A DNA stretch of 9,286 bases from the NCBI GenBank assembly GCA_031359995.1, contig JANMAT010000145.1:1-9286 (forward strand). The letters are read 5' to 3'. The notes below the pieces were generated by a model that had not been told where the DNA came from, ran no database searches, and saw nothing but the letters and a program-made list of their open reading frames with translations. Positions 1 to 6,297 of this stretch are shown here, piece by piece (the first letter of the stretch is position 1; each line of letters begins with the position of its first letter). The translations under genes were made by a program, and so were the position numbers. Origin of the DNA: JANMAT01 sp031359995. GTDB taxonomy: Bacteria; Actinomycetota; Acidimicrobiia; Acidimicrobiales; Ilumatobacteraceae.

Positions 1-11
1 CTAGGAGCGAC

Positions 12-689
12 CTAGGACACGTCGTCGGCCGGCGGCGGGTCGGTTTCGGCGATGCGCTGCTCATAGGGCGCCAGGTCGTCATCGGTGGCGGGGGTCAGCG
101 TCTGCATCCAGCGCCACAGTTCGTCGAGCTGGGCGTCGAGCGCCGCGGTCGGACCGCCGTTGTCGATCACCCGATCGGCCTTGGCCAGCCGCTCCTCGCG
201 CGTCACCTGGCGGGCCATGCGGGCCCGGGCATCGGCCTCGCTCATGCCGCGGTGGGTGACCAGTCGCTCGACGGCCACGTCGACCGGGGTGTCGACCACG
301 ATGTTGGCCGCGGTGTTGTATCGGCGGTCGCCGCCCTCGACCAGCAATGGGATGTCGAGGAGCACCACACGGTCGGTGGCGCGGTGCGCGAGGGTGCGCC
401 GGGCGATCTCACGGTTGATGGGCGGGTGCACGAGCTTGTTCAGCTCCTTCAGCCGCTCCGGATCGTTGAACACCAGACCCGCCAGCGTCGCCCGGTCGAG
501 CTCGCCGGCGGCCGTGAGCACGTCGTCACCGAAGTGGGCGGCCAGTTCGGCCAGCATCGGCTGGCCCGCTCGCTGCAGCTCGCGCGTGACCGCGTCGGCG
601 TCCACCAGCACGGCGCCGCGGGCCACGAGCCCGGTGGACACGGTCGACTTGCCGGCACCGATGCCGCCGGTGAGGCCCACGAGGATCAC
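12..689 (-). CDS. coaE: Dephospho-CoA kinase
   Basis: CoaE phosphorylates the 3'-hydroxyl of the ribose in dephospho-CoA with ATP, the last step of coenzyme A synthesis, in the cytosol. The 225-residue product opens with a P-loop, GLTGGIGAGKS (residues 5-15), followed by the family's DADAVTREL (about 30-38), a VHPPI segment (87-91) and DIPLLVEG (112-119). The lid-type stretch near MSEADARARMARQVTREERL is also present. Length is close to the usual 200 or so residues, with a short acidic, proline-rich tail. The frame stays open upstream to an ATG at 770, but that would add 27 low-complexity residues before the P-loop. The GTG at 689 puts the P-loop at the normal N-terminal position and lies 8 nt after a TAGAGT box, so I chose it. 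There is no GrpB-like extension as in the mycobacterial fusion. The stop lies in a CTAGG-N5-CCTAG inverted repeat at the window edge. Confidence 0.95.
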   Translation of the reverse strand: MILVGLTGGIGAGKSTVSTGLVARGAVLVDADAVTRELQRAGQPMLAELAAHFGDDVLTAAGELDRATLAGLVFNDPERLKELNKLVHPPINREIARRTLAHRATDRVVLLDIPLLVEGGDRRYNTAANIVVDTPVDVAVERLVTHRGMSEADARARMARQVTREERLAKADRVIDNGGPTAALDAQLDELWRWMQTLTPATDDDLAPYEQRIAETDPPPADDVS

Positions 690-697
690 GGCCGCCG

Positions 698-703
698 ACT
701 CTA
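698..703 (-). promoter_or_regulatory. Candidate -10 box for leaderless coaE
   Basis: TAGAGT on the minus strand matches the TANNNT consensus and ends 8 nt before the GTG chosen as the coaE start. Transcription would therefore begin at or within a base or two of the start codon. No convincing -35 box is visible, which is common for actinobacterial promoters. The spacing is seen; the promoter activity is inferred. Confidence 0.45.
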
Positions 704-771
704 CGCGCGCAGTGGCCCCCCTCCCCCTGGCGGTCGACGGATGATGGGGTGTCGAACCGTCCCCGGGCATC

Positions 772-777
772 TACCCT
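772..777 (+). promoter_or_regulatory. Candidate -10 box for the histidine kinase gene
   Basis: TACCCT lies 11 nt before the ATG of the histidine kinase, in the 99-bp divergent region shared with coaE. Transcription would start only a few bases before the ATG, giving a very short or absent leader. A TGTCGA lies about 16 nt upstream as a poor -35. There is no good ribosome binding site before the ATG, which agrees with a near-leaderless message. This is weak evidence from spacing alone. Confidence 0.3.
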
Positions 778-788
778 GGCGGGCACCG

Positions 789-2582
789 ATGTCGACCACC
801 GACCACGAACCCCTGGCGGGCGGCGCGCCCGCCCCCAACCGGCCCGAGCGGCGGGCCGACGCGGCCAGCCCCCCGCCGGCGTGGCCGCTGGTGGAACGAC
901 GGCACATGCCCCGCGGGTTCCGTTACGGCGGTCCCGAGCGACGCCGGAGCGACGCCGGCCGGCCCTCGCCGGTGCCCACGGTGCCGCCGATGGAGCCGTT
1001 CCGCTGGGCGGCCATCGGCATCGGGCTCATCGTCGGCATGAGCCGCCTCAGCCTCACGAGCTACCGCCTGTGGTTCGTGCTGGCCGCCCTCATCGCCTAC
1101 GCCGCCTACCGGACGGCCCGGCCCATCCCCTACGACCAGAGCCGCTGGTCGTCGGTCGCCATCGTCACCGAGATGGCGTTCCACACCGCAGCCGTCGTGG
1201 CGAGCGGTTCGTGGTGGTCGCCGTACGCCTTCTCGCTGCTGCCGACCGCGCTCCTGGCCGGGTTCTCGCGCGGGCGCCGCTTCGCGCTCTGGCTCACCTT
1301 CGCCGCCAGCGTGGCCATCTCGCTGCGTCACATCGTGGTGGCCGCCACCCTCGTGCAGGGCGGCAAGGACGCCGGCGTGTGGGTCGGGCTCCTCGTGCTC
1401 GTGGCCGTGTCCAGTGGGTGGGCCCGGCAGGTGTCGCACGAGTCGGCCCGCCAGCAGTCGCTCGCCCTCGACCGGCTCGGTCAGCTCACCGAGGCCAACG
1501 CGCTGCTCAGCTCGCTGCACCGCGTCGCCCAGACGTTGCCGGCGTCGCTCGACCTCGACGACGTGCTGTCGTCCACGATGGTGCGTCTGCGCGACCTGAT
1601 CGGCTACGGCTCGTGCGCCATCGTGCTCTACGAGGAGTCCGACCAGAGCTGGACCACGGCCCGCCAGAGCGGCGAGGCGGTGGCGTCGCTGCTCACCACC
1701 GCACAGCTGCCCGCCCCCGTGCTGCGGGCCCTGTCCATGCGGGGAGCGCTGCTCGAAGCCGAGATGCCCGCCGGGGCCGGTCTGGCCCGCACGGCCCGTT
1801 GCGGCCTGTACGCCGCGCTGTACGCCCGCGGCGCCCGCATCGGTGTGCTGGCGGTGGAGGCCGACGAGCCCCGTCGCTACGCCCGCATCGACCAGGAGCT
1901 CCTGAACGGTCTCGTCGAGCCCTTCGGCGTCGCCATCGACAACGCCCGGATGTTCGCCCGGCTGCGCACCATCGGCGCCGACGAGGAGCGCAGCCGCATC
2001 GCCCGCGATCTCCACGACCGCATCGGCCAGTCGCTCGCCCACCTCGGCTTCGAGCTCGACCGGGCCGTGCGGGCTGCCGACCGCGGCGCCGAGGTCGGGC
2101 CGCTGCTCGAGGAGCTCCGGCGCCACGTGCGGGGCACGGTGAGGCAGGTGCGCGAGACGCTCTACGACCTGCGCACCGACGTGTCCGAGACCCAGGACAT
2201 GGGCGACACCATGGAGATGTTCGTCGGGCGCGTGCGCGACCGCAGCGGCATGCAGGTCGACCTCATCCGGCAGGACGCCGGCAACCGGCTCCCGCTGCTG
2301 CAGGAGCGCGAGCTGTGGCGCATCGCCAAGGAGGCGGTCATCAACGCCGAACGGCATGCGAAGGCGCAGTCGCTGCGCATCACCTGGCGGTGCGACGCCG
2401 GCTCGGCCGAGCTGCGCGTCAGCGACGACGGCACCGGGTTCCAGCCCGGTGCGGCCCGACGCGACAGTTACGGTCTGTTGGGCATGAAGGAACGGGCGAC
2501 CTCGATCGGCGCATCCTTGGACATCGACTCGTCGGCCGGTGTCGGCACGACGGTACGCGTCCGCATCGGTGCGCCCCGATGA
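789..2582 (+). CDS. Membrane sensor histidine kinase, NarX/LiaS/DegS class (HisKA_3)
   Basis: A 597-residue sensor kinase that should autophosphorylate on histidine and pass the phosphate to the response regulator encoded next. Residues 1-70 are a Pro/Arg-rich cytosolic leader. About six hydrophobic segments follow (roughly 72-210), with little sequence outside the membrane. A GAF-like domain covers about 235-395. The HisKA_3 dimerisation motif RIARDLHDRIGQSLAHLG places the phospho-acceptor at His409. The HATPase domain shows the N-box (AKEAVINAERHA, Asn519), the G1 box DDGTGF (546-551) and YGLLGMKERA (from 561). The frame is open further upstream, but that stretch is antisense to coaE and has no family similarity, so the ATG at 789 is preferred. 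The signal is unknown. The multi-pass membrane part and the GAF domain suggest a membrane-borne or small-molecule cue. All catalytic boxes are intact. Confidence 0.92.
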   Translation: MSTTDHEPLAGGAPAPNRPERRADAASPPPAWPLVERRHMPRGFRYGGPERRRSDAGRPSPVPTVPPMEPFRWAAIGIGLIVGMSRLSLTSYRLWFVLAALIAYAAYRTARPIPYDQSRWSSVAIVTEMAFHTAAVVASGSWWSPYAFSLLPTALLAGFSRGRRFALWLTFAASVAISLRHIVVAATLVQGGKDAGVWVGLLVLVAVSSGWARQVSHESARQQSLALDRLGQLTEANALLSSLHRVAQTLPASLDLDDVLSSTMVRLRDLIGYGSCAIVLYEESDQSWTTARQSGEAVASLLTTAQLPAPVLRALSMRGALLEAEMPAGAGLARTARCGLYAALYARGARIGVLAVEADEPRRYARIDQELLNGLVEPFGVAIDNARMFARLRTIGADEERSRIARDLHDRIGQSLAHLGFELDRAVRAADRGAEVGPLLEELRRHVRGTVRQVRETLYDLRTDVSETQDMGDTMEMFVGRVRDRSGMQVDLIRQDAGNRLPLLQERELWRIAKEAVINAERHAKAQSLRITWRCDAGSAELRVSDDGTGFQPGAARRDSYGLLGMKERATSIGASLDIDSSAGVGTTVRVRIGAPR

Positions 2583-2583
2583 A

Positions 2584-2598
2584 GGGAAGAGGACTGCC
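2584..2598 (+). promoter_or_regulatory. Ribosome binding site setting the GTG start of the response regulator
   Basis: A purine run, GGGAAGAGGA, in the 16-nt gap after the kinase stop lies about 5 nt before GTG 2599. It supports that start over an upstream in-frame ATG inside the kinase gene (2539), which would add 20 residues before the receiver domain. Confidence 0.7.
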
Positions 2599-3246
2599 GT
2601 GAGCATCAGGCTGATGTTGGTGGACGACCACCGGATGTTGCGTGAGGGGCTGCGGCGGGCGCTGGAGGAGGAGGGGTTCGAGGTCGTGGGCGAAGCGGCC
2701 GACGGCTACGAGGCGGTGCTGCGGGCCCCCGAGTGGAGTCCTGACGTGATCCTCATGGACGTGTCCATGCCCAACGTCGGCGGGGTCGAAGCCACCCGTC
2801 GCATCGTGCAGAACGAGCCGGGTCGCCGCGTGGTGATGCTCACCATGCACGCCGACCGTGACGTGATCGAGAGCGCCATCAAGGCCGGGGCGGTGGGTTA
2901 CCTCACCAAGGACTGTTCGATCGACGAGGTCATCGACGCCGTGCGCCTGGCCAACAACGGCGAGACGGCGTTGTCGCCCCAGTTGGCCCAGAGCATGCTG
3001 AAGGAGGTGCGGCGCATCGACTCCGACGCCGTGCACGACGACGAGCGCCTCGTCAGCCCGCGCGAGGAGGAGGTGCTGCAGCTCATCGCCGAGGGTTGCT
3101 CCACGCCCGAGGTCGCCGAACGCCTCTACATCAGCCAGAAGACGGTGAAGAACCACCTGGCCTCCATCTACGAGAAGCTGAACGCGCGCGACCGCACCCA
3201 GGCCGTGCTCATGGCCGTGAGGATGGGCATCGTCAAGCTCGTGTAG
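2599..3246 (+). CDS. NarL/LuxR-family response regulator
   Basis: A 215-residue DNA-binding response regulator, the evident partner of the kinase 16 bp upstream and cotranscribed with it. The receiver domain begins at residue 3, with the acidic pair Asp9-Asp10, phospho-acceptor Asp54 (in LMDVSMP), Thr82 and Lys104 (GYLTKD), all as expected. The C-terminal LuxR-type helix-turn-helix covers about 149-215, with SPREEEVLQLIAEG and the recognition region ISQKTVKNHLASIYEKL. Length is typical of the family. The GTG start is supported by a good Shine-Dalgarno sequence and the fit to the receiver fold. Its targets cannot be read from the sequence. The neighbouring hotdog and malyl-CoA genes are candidates by position only. 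Confidence 0.95.
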   Translation: MSIRLMLVDDHRMLREGLRRALEEEGFEVVGEAADGYEAVLRAPEWSPDVILMDVSMPNVGGVEATRRIVQNEPGRRVVMLTMHADRDVIESAIKAGAVGYLTKDCSIDEVIDAVRLANNGETALSPQLAQSMLKEVRRIDSDAVHDDERLVSPREEEVLQLIAEGCSTPEVAERLYISQKTVKNHLASIYEKLNARDRTQAVLMAVRMGIVKLV

Positions 3247-3249
3247 CAC

Positions 3250-3255
3250 TAGGTT
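3250..3255 (+). promoter_or_regulatory. Candidate -10 box for the leaderless hotdog gene
   Basis: TAGGTT begins 4 bases after the response-regulator stop codon and ends 7 nt before ATG 3263. The same 7-nt spacing occurs in both repeat copies at the right end of the window. No Shine-Dalgarno sequence precedes the ATG. This suggests the gene has its own start of transcription besides any read-through from the two-component operon. Confidence 0.45.
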
Positions 3256-3262
3256 GCCGCCC

Positions 3263-4180
3263 ATGACGTTCGCCACCGAGATCACCGTCACCGGCCCGCT
3301 GCGCTCGCCGGCTCAGATGCTGGCCGACCAGGTGGTCGACGGCCACGCCAGCATCCACGACGGTGACGCCGCCGCCGCGCTCGGCCTCACCGGCGCGCCG
3401 ATCGAGGCGCCCACGCACTTCAGCCAGTTCGATCCGCTCGCCGTCGCGCTGTGGGGCGAGCGCTGGTTCGAGCACGGCTGCATCAGCAGCCACTTCCGCA
3501 CGATGGTCGTCGAGGGCGAGCAGGTGCAGGCGTCGCTGACGCTGGCCACCTCAGGGTCCGACGTCGCCCGCATCGAGGCCCACAAGACCGATGGCACACC
3601 GGTGCTGATCGGTTCGGCCTCGGTGGGGCCCGATCACGCCCAGACCTTCCTGGAGGCCCGATTGGCCGCTCAGGGCGACCCGGGCGAGCTGTTCGTCATC
3701 GACCAGATGGAGGTGGGCATGCGACGCGACGAGGGCGACGTGGTCACCATGGGCTTCGACGAGCACAACGGCGGCGGCTACCCGTTCACGTTGGCCGAGA
3801 AGCTGGCCACCATCACCGAGCTGCACCCGTGGTACACCGCGACCGACGGGGCCTCGTCGCCGTGGGGCCGGCCCATCGTGCCCATCGAGATGATCAGCGT
3901 GCTGGCCAACAAGTCGGGGCGGGGCTTCCCCGTTCGCTCCCCCGCCTTCGGCCTGTTCCTCGACCTCGAGATCCGCCTGCTGGGAACGCCGATCTTCGTC
4001 GACCAGCGCTACTCGCTCGAGCGTGAGCTGGTGGGCCTGGGCCAGAGCCGGCGCACCGAGTCGTACTGGACCCGAACGATCCTGCGCAACGCCGACACGA
4101 ACGAACCGGCCGCCGCCGTGCTGCTGCATTCGGGCGTGTTCAAGGACTCGTACCCGGGCTACCCGAAGGACCGCTTGTAG
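3263..4180 (+). CDS. Probable double-hotdog (MaoC-like) protein of unknown substrate
   Basis: A 305-residue protein that I do not recognise as a named enzyme. Its pattern fits two hotdog-fold halves. The first holds IHDGDAAAALGLTGAPIEAPTHFSQ (about 31-55), the usual place of the hotdog central helix and entrance loop, followed by strand-like segments to about 135. The second has the long strands near ISVLANKSGRG and LFLDLEIRLLGTPIFVDQRYSLERELVGLG (about 215-265). It lacks a signal peptide and membrane segments. Hotdog proteins of this size are usually acyl-CoA hydratases/dehydratases or thioesterases. The convergent malyl-CoA genes make an enoyl- or hydroxyacyl-CoA substrate plausible, but that is inference. 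The start is ATG 3263; a TTG three codons upstream overlaps the candidate -10 box. The stop is only 5 bp from the stop of the convergent CitE-like gene. The gene is real by codon pattern; the fold is moderately sure and the function open. Confidence 0.75.
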   Translation: MTFATEITVTGPLRSPAQMLADQVVDGHASIHDGDAAAALGLTGAPIEAPTHFSQFDPLAVALWGERWFEHGCISSHFRTMVVEGEQVQASLTLATSGSDVARIEAHKTDGTPVLIGSASVGPDHAQTFLEARLAAQGDPGELFVIDQMEVGMRRDEGDVVTMGFDEHNGGGYPFTLAEKLATITELHPWYTATDGASSPWGRPIVPIEMISVLANKSGRGFPVRSPAFGLFLDLEIRLLGTPIFVDQRYSLERELVGLGQSRRTESYWTRTILRNADTNEPAAAVLLHSGVFKDSYPGYPKDRL

Positions 4181-4185
4181 GGCAC

Positions 4186-5055
4186 TCAGCCGAGCGCGAC
4201 GATGGCGTCGGCCACGGCCAGCGTACGCCGGGCGTTGTCGACGTGGAGGTTCTCGATCATCTTGCCGTCGACCGTGACCACGCCGCGGCCATCGGCTTCC
4301 GCCTCCTCGAACGCCGCGATCGTGCGACGGGCAAGGTCGATGTCGGCCTCTGACGGCGCCCAGATGGCGTTGGTGGAATCGACCTGGCCGGGGTGCACCA
4401 GGGTCTTGCCGTCGAAGCCGAGCTCGAAGCCCTGGCGGGCCTCCACCTCGAAACCCTCGGTGTCGCGCACGTCGTTGTAGACGCCGTCGAGGATGACCTT
4501 GCCGGCCAGCCGGGCGGCGAGCAGCGCGGTGGCGAGGTGGGGCAGCAACGGCGCCCGGCCCTTCACCTGCTGGGCCCGCAGCTCCTTGGCCAGATCGTTG
4601 GTGCCCATCACCAGCGCAGCCACGCGCGGGTAGGCGGCGATCTCGCGCACGTTGAACACGGCCTCGGGCGTCTCGACCATGGCCCAGATCCTTGTGGTGG
4701 CCGGTGCACCCGCCGCGATGAGCGCAGCGTCGATGCGGCCCAGGTACTCGACGTTGCCGACCTTCGGGATCACCACCGCGCTGGGTGCGGCCTGGGCCGC
4801 GGCGGCGACGTCGGCCGCACCCCAGAGCGTGTCGAGCCCGTTGCAGCGAATCGTGAGCTCGCGCGTGCCGTACCGACCCGAGGTGACGGCGGCGCAGGCC
4901 TGGCCGCGCGCCATGTCCTTGGCATCGGGCGCCACCGCGTCCTCCAGGTCGAAGATGATGGCGTCACACGGGATCGACTGCGCCTTCTCGAGGGCACGGG
5001 CGTTCGCCGCCGGCATGTACAGCACGGAACGGCGCGGACGGAGATCGTCGCTCAT
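4186..5055 (-). CDS. CitE-family CoA-ester enzyme, Mcl2-like (malyl-CoA thioesterase or lyase)
   Basis: A 289-residue TIM-barrel protein of the HpcH/HpaI aldolase/citrate lyase beta family. Seen: FDLEDAVAP (35-43), Arg70 and Asn72 in IRCNG, IPKVG (96-100), the metal-binding Glu128 in AMVETPEA and Asp154 in VMGTNDLAKEL, and the late FDGKTLVHPGQ and DGKMIENLHV motifs. From memory, the C-terminal half closely resembles Rhodobacter sphaeroides Mcl2, which hydrolyses (3S)-malyl-CoA to malate and CoA in the ethylmalonyl-CoA pathway. Other CitE-like enzymes instead cleave citramalyl-CoA, so the substrate is not certain. The gene lies 21 bp after mcl1 on the same strand, with a GAGAGGA ribosome binding site, so the two form an operon in which a lyase and a thioesterase could pull condensation toward free malate. 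It is convergent with the hotdog gene. Confidence 0.88.
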   Translation of the reverse strand: MSDDLRPRRSVLYMPAANARALEKAQSIPCDAIIFDLEDAVAPDAKDMARGQACAAVTSGRYGTRELTIRCNGLDTLWGAADVAAAAQAAPSAVVIPKVGNVEYLGRIDAALIAAGAPATTRIWAMVETPEAVFNVREIAAYPRVAALVMGTNDLAKELRAQQVKGRAPLLPHLATALLAARLAGKVILDGVYNDVRDTEGFEVEARQGFELGFDGKTLVHPGQVDSTNAIWAPSEADIDLARRTIAAFEEAEADGRGVVTVDGKMIENLHVDNARRTLAVADAIVALG

Positions 5056-5076
5056 CGCAGTGGTCCTCTCGGGGTT

Positions 5077-6126
5077 CTAGAAGCCGTAGGTGGCGGCCAG
5101 CGCGGGATCGCGCTCGGCGAGTTGGCGGGCGAGCTCCACGACGACCTTGCACTGCTTGACCGAGGCGTCGTCCTCCATCTTGCCGTCGAGCATGATGGCG
5201 CCGGTGCCGTCGCCCATGGCATCGATCACGCGCATGGCGTGGGCCACATCAGCGGGGCCGGGGCTGAACACGCGCTTGGCGATGTCGATCTGCACCGGGT
5301 GCAGCGACCAGGCGCCCACGCAGCCGAGCAGGTAGGCGTTGCGGAACTGGTCCTCGCAGGCGAGCGTGTCCTTGATGTCACCGAACGGGCCGTAGTACGG
5401 CAGGATCCCGTTCATCGCGCAGGCATCGACCATGCGGGCGATCGTGTAGTGCCACAGGTCCTGCTGGTACGTGGCTCGCGTTGCGGTGGCGTCGTCGGCG
5501 TTCGGGTCCTGGCGCACCAGGTAGCCCGGGTGCCCACCACCCACGCGCGTCGTCTTCATGCGCCGGTTGGCGGCGAGGTCGGCCGGGCCGAGCGACAGGC
5601 CCTGCATGCGGGGCGACGCCGCGCAGATCTCCTCGACGTTGGCCACCCCGCGCGCCGTCTCGAGGATGGCGTGCACGAGCAGCGGCGTCGTCAGGCCGGC
5701 CTTGGCCTCGAGCTGGGCCAGCAGACGATCGACGTAGTGGATGTCCTCCGGCCCCTCGACCTTGGGGATCATGATCACGTCGAGCTTGTCGCCGATCTCG
5801 CCGACCAGGGTGATGAGGTCGTCGAGCGCCCACGGCGAGTCGAGCGAGTTCACGCGCGTCCACAGCTGGGTGGTGCCCATGTCGACGGTCTTGCCGACGC
5901 GCACCAGGCCCTGCCGGGCGGCCTCCTTGTCGGCCATGGGGATGGCGTCTTCCAGGTTGCCGAGCAGCACGTCGACCGTGGGCACGATCTCGGGCAGCTT
6001 GGCCACCACCTTGTCGAGCTGCGGCGGGAAGAAGTGGATCATGCGCGACGGCCGGAACGGCGTCTCGGTGACGGGGGCGGGCGCCCCGACGGCGAGGGGC
6101 TTGAAGAAGTCCTTGGCGCTGCGCAT
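5077..6126 (-). CDS. mcl1: L-malyl-CoA / beta-methylmalyl-CoA lyase
   Basis: A 349-residue enzyme that reversibly condenses glyoxylate with acetyl-CoA to L-malyl-CoA, or with propionyl-CoA to beta-methylmalyl-CoA. The whole length matches my recollection of the Chloroflexus/Rhodobacter malyl-CoA lyase family: the N-terminal MRSAKDFFKPLAVGAP block, HFFPPQLDKV, GNLEDAIPM (from 56), WTRVNSLDSPW, DVIMIPKVEGP (116-126), ETARG with metal ligand Glu156, SLGPADLAA with Asp183, MKTTRVGGGHP, and the C-terminal FYGPFGDIKD- and LDGKM-like elements (here YYGPFGDIKD). The 27-residue spacing of the two Mg ligands fits the family. This length separates it from the shorter CitE-like proteins. The ATG has a GGGAG site 7-8 nt upstream. 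It is first in an operon with the Mcl2-like gene. Family members also cleave citramalyl-CoA, so side activities are possible. Confidence 0.93.
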   Translation of the reverse strand: MRSAKDFFKPLAVGAPAPVTETPFRPSRMIHFFPPQLDKVVAKLPEIVPTVDVLLGNLEDAIPMADKEAARQGLVRVGKTVDMGTTQLWTRVNSLDSPWALDDLITLVGEIGDKLDVIMIPKVEGPEDIHYVDRLLAQLEAKAGLTTPLLVHAILETARGVANVEEICAASPRMQGLSLGPADLAANRRMKTTRVGGGHPGYLVRQDPNADDATATRATYQQDLWHYTIARMVDACAMNGILPYYGPFGDIKDTLACEDQFRNAYLLGCVGAWSLHPVQIDIAKRVFSPGPADVAHAMRVIDAMGDGTGAIMLDGKMEDDASVKQCKVVVELARQLAERDPALAATYGF

Positions 6127-6163
6127 CGGTCCGCTCCCGGGCTCTGATCATTGGGCGTTCCCC

Positions 6164-6169
6164 ACGTTA
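6164..6169 (-). promoter_or_regulatory. Candidate -10 box for the mcl1-mcl2 operon
   Basis: TAACGT on the minus strand, 37 nt before the mcl1 ATG, would give a leader of about 30 nt that carries the GGGAG ribosome binding site. The -35 position has only a poor match. It is the best TANNNT box in the gap between the rpsA terminator and mcl1. Confidence 0.35.
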
Positions 6170-6240
6170 CGAGGCGGCGGTCGGTCGCTACGAAACGACG
6201 CTGCGTCGGCCGCCCCCAGCGTCGGTCGGGCGAAAACGGA

Positions 6241-6271
6241 GAAGGCCCCGGGGCGCTCGCCCGGGGCCTTC
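6241..6271 (-). terminator. Intrinsic terminator of rpsA
   Basis: A perfect 12-bp GC-rich inverted repeat (GAAGGCCCCGGG and its complement) flanks a 7-nt loop. On the minus strand it is followed after a few bases by a TTTT run. It starts 26 bp after the rpsA stop and separates rpsA from the malyl-CoA operon on the same strand. Confidence 0.85.
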
Positions 6272-6297
6272 CCGTCACACTGCTCGCGCCGTGCGGA

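Noticed and set aside
1..15. CTAGG-N5-CCTAG inverted repeat as the coaE terminator
   Set aside because: The 5-bp stem is too short and no T-run is visible before the window edge.
252..788. Open frame continuing 179 codons upstream of the histidine kinase start
   Set aside because: It lies antisense to coaE, has no recognisable domain and reflects the high-GC code; the kinase has a suitable ATG at 789.
749..2606. Long open frames in other registers on both strands across the histidine kinase gene
   Set aside because: Their translations are Arg/Ala/Pro- or His/Gly-rich with no motifs, typical shadows of a GC-rich gene.
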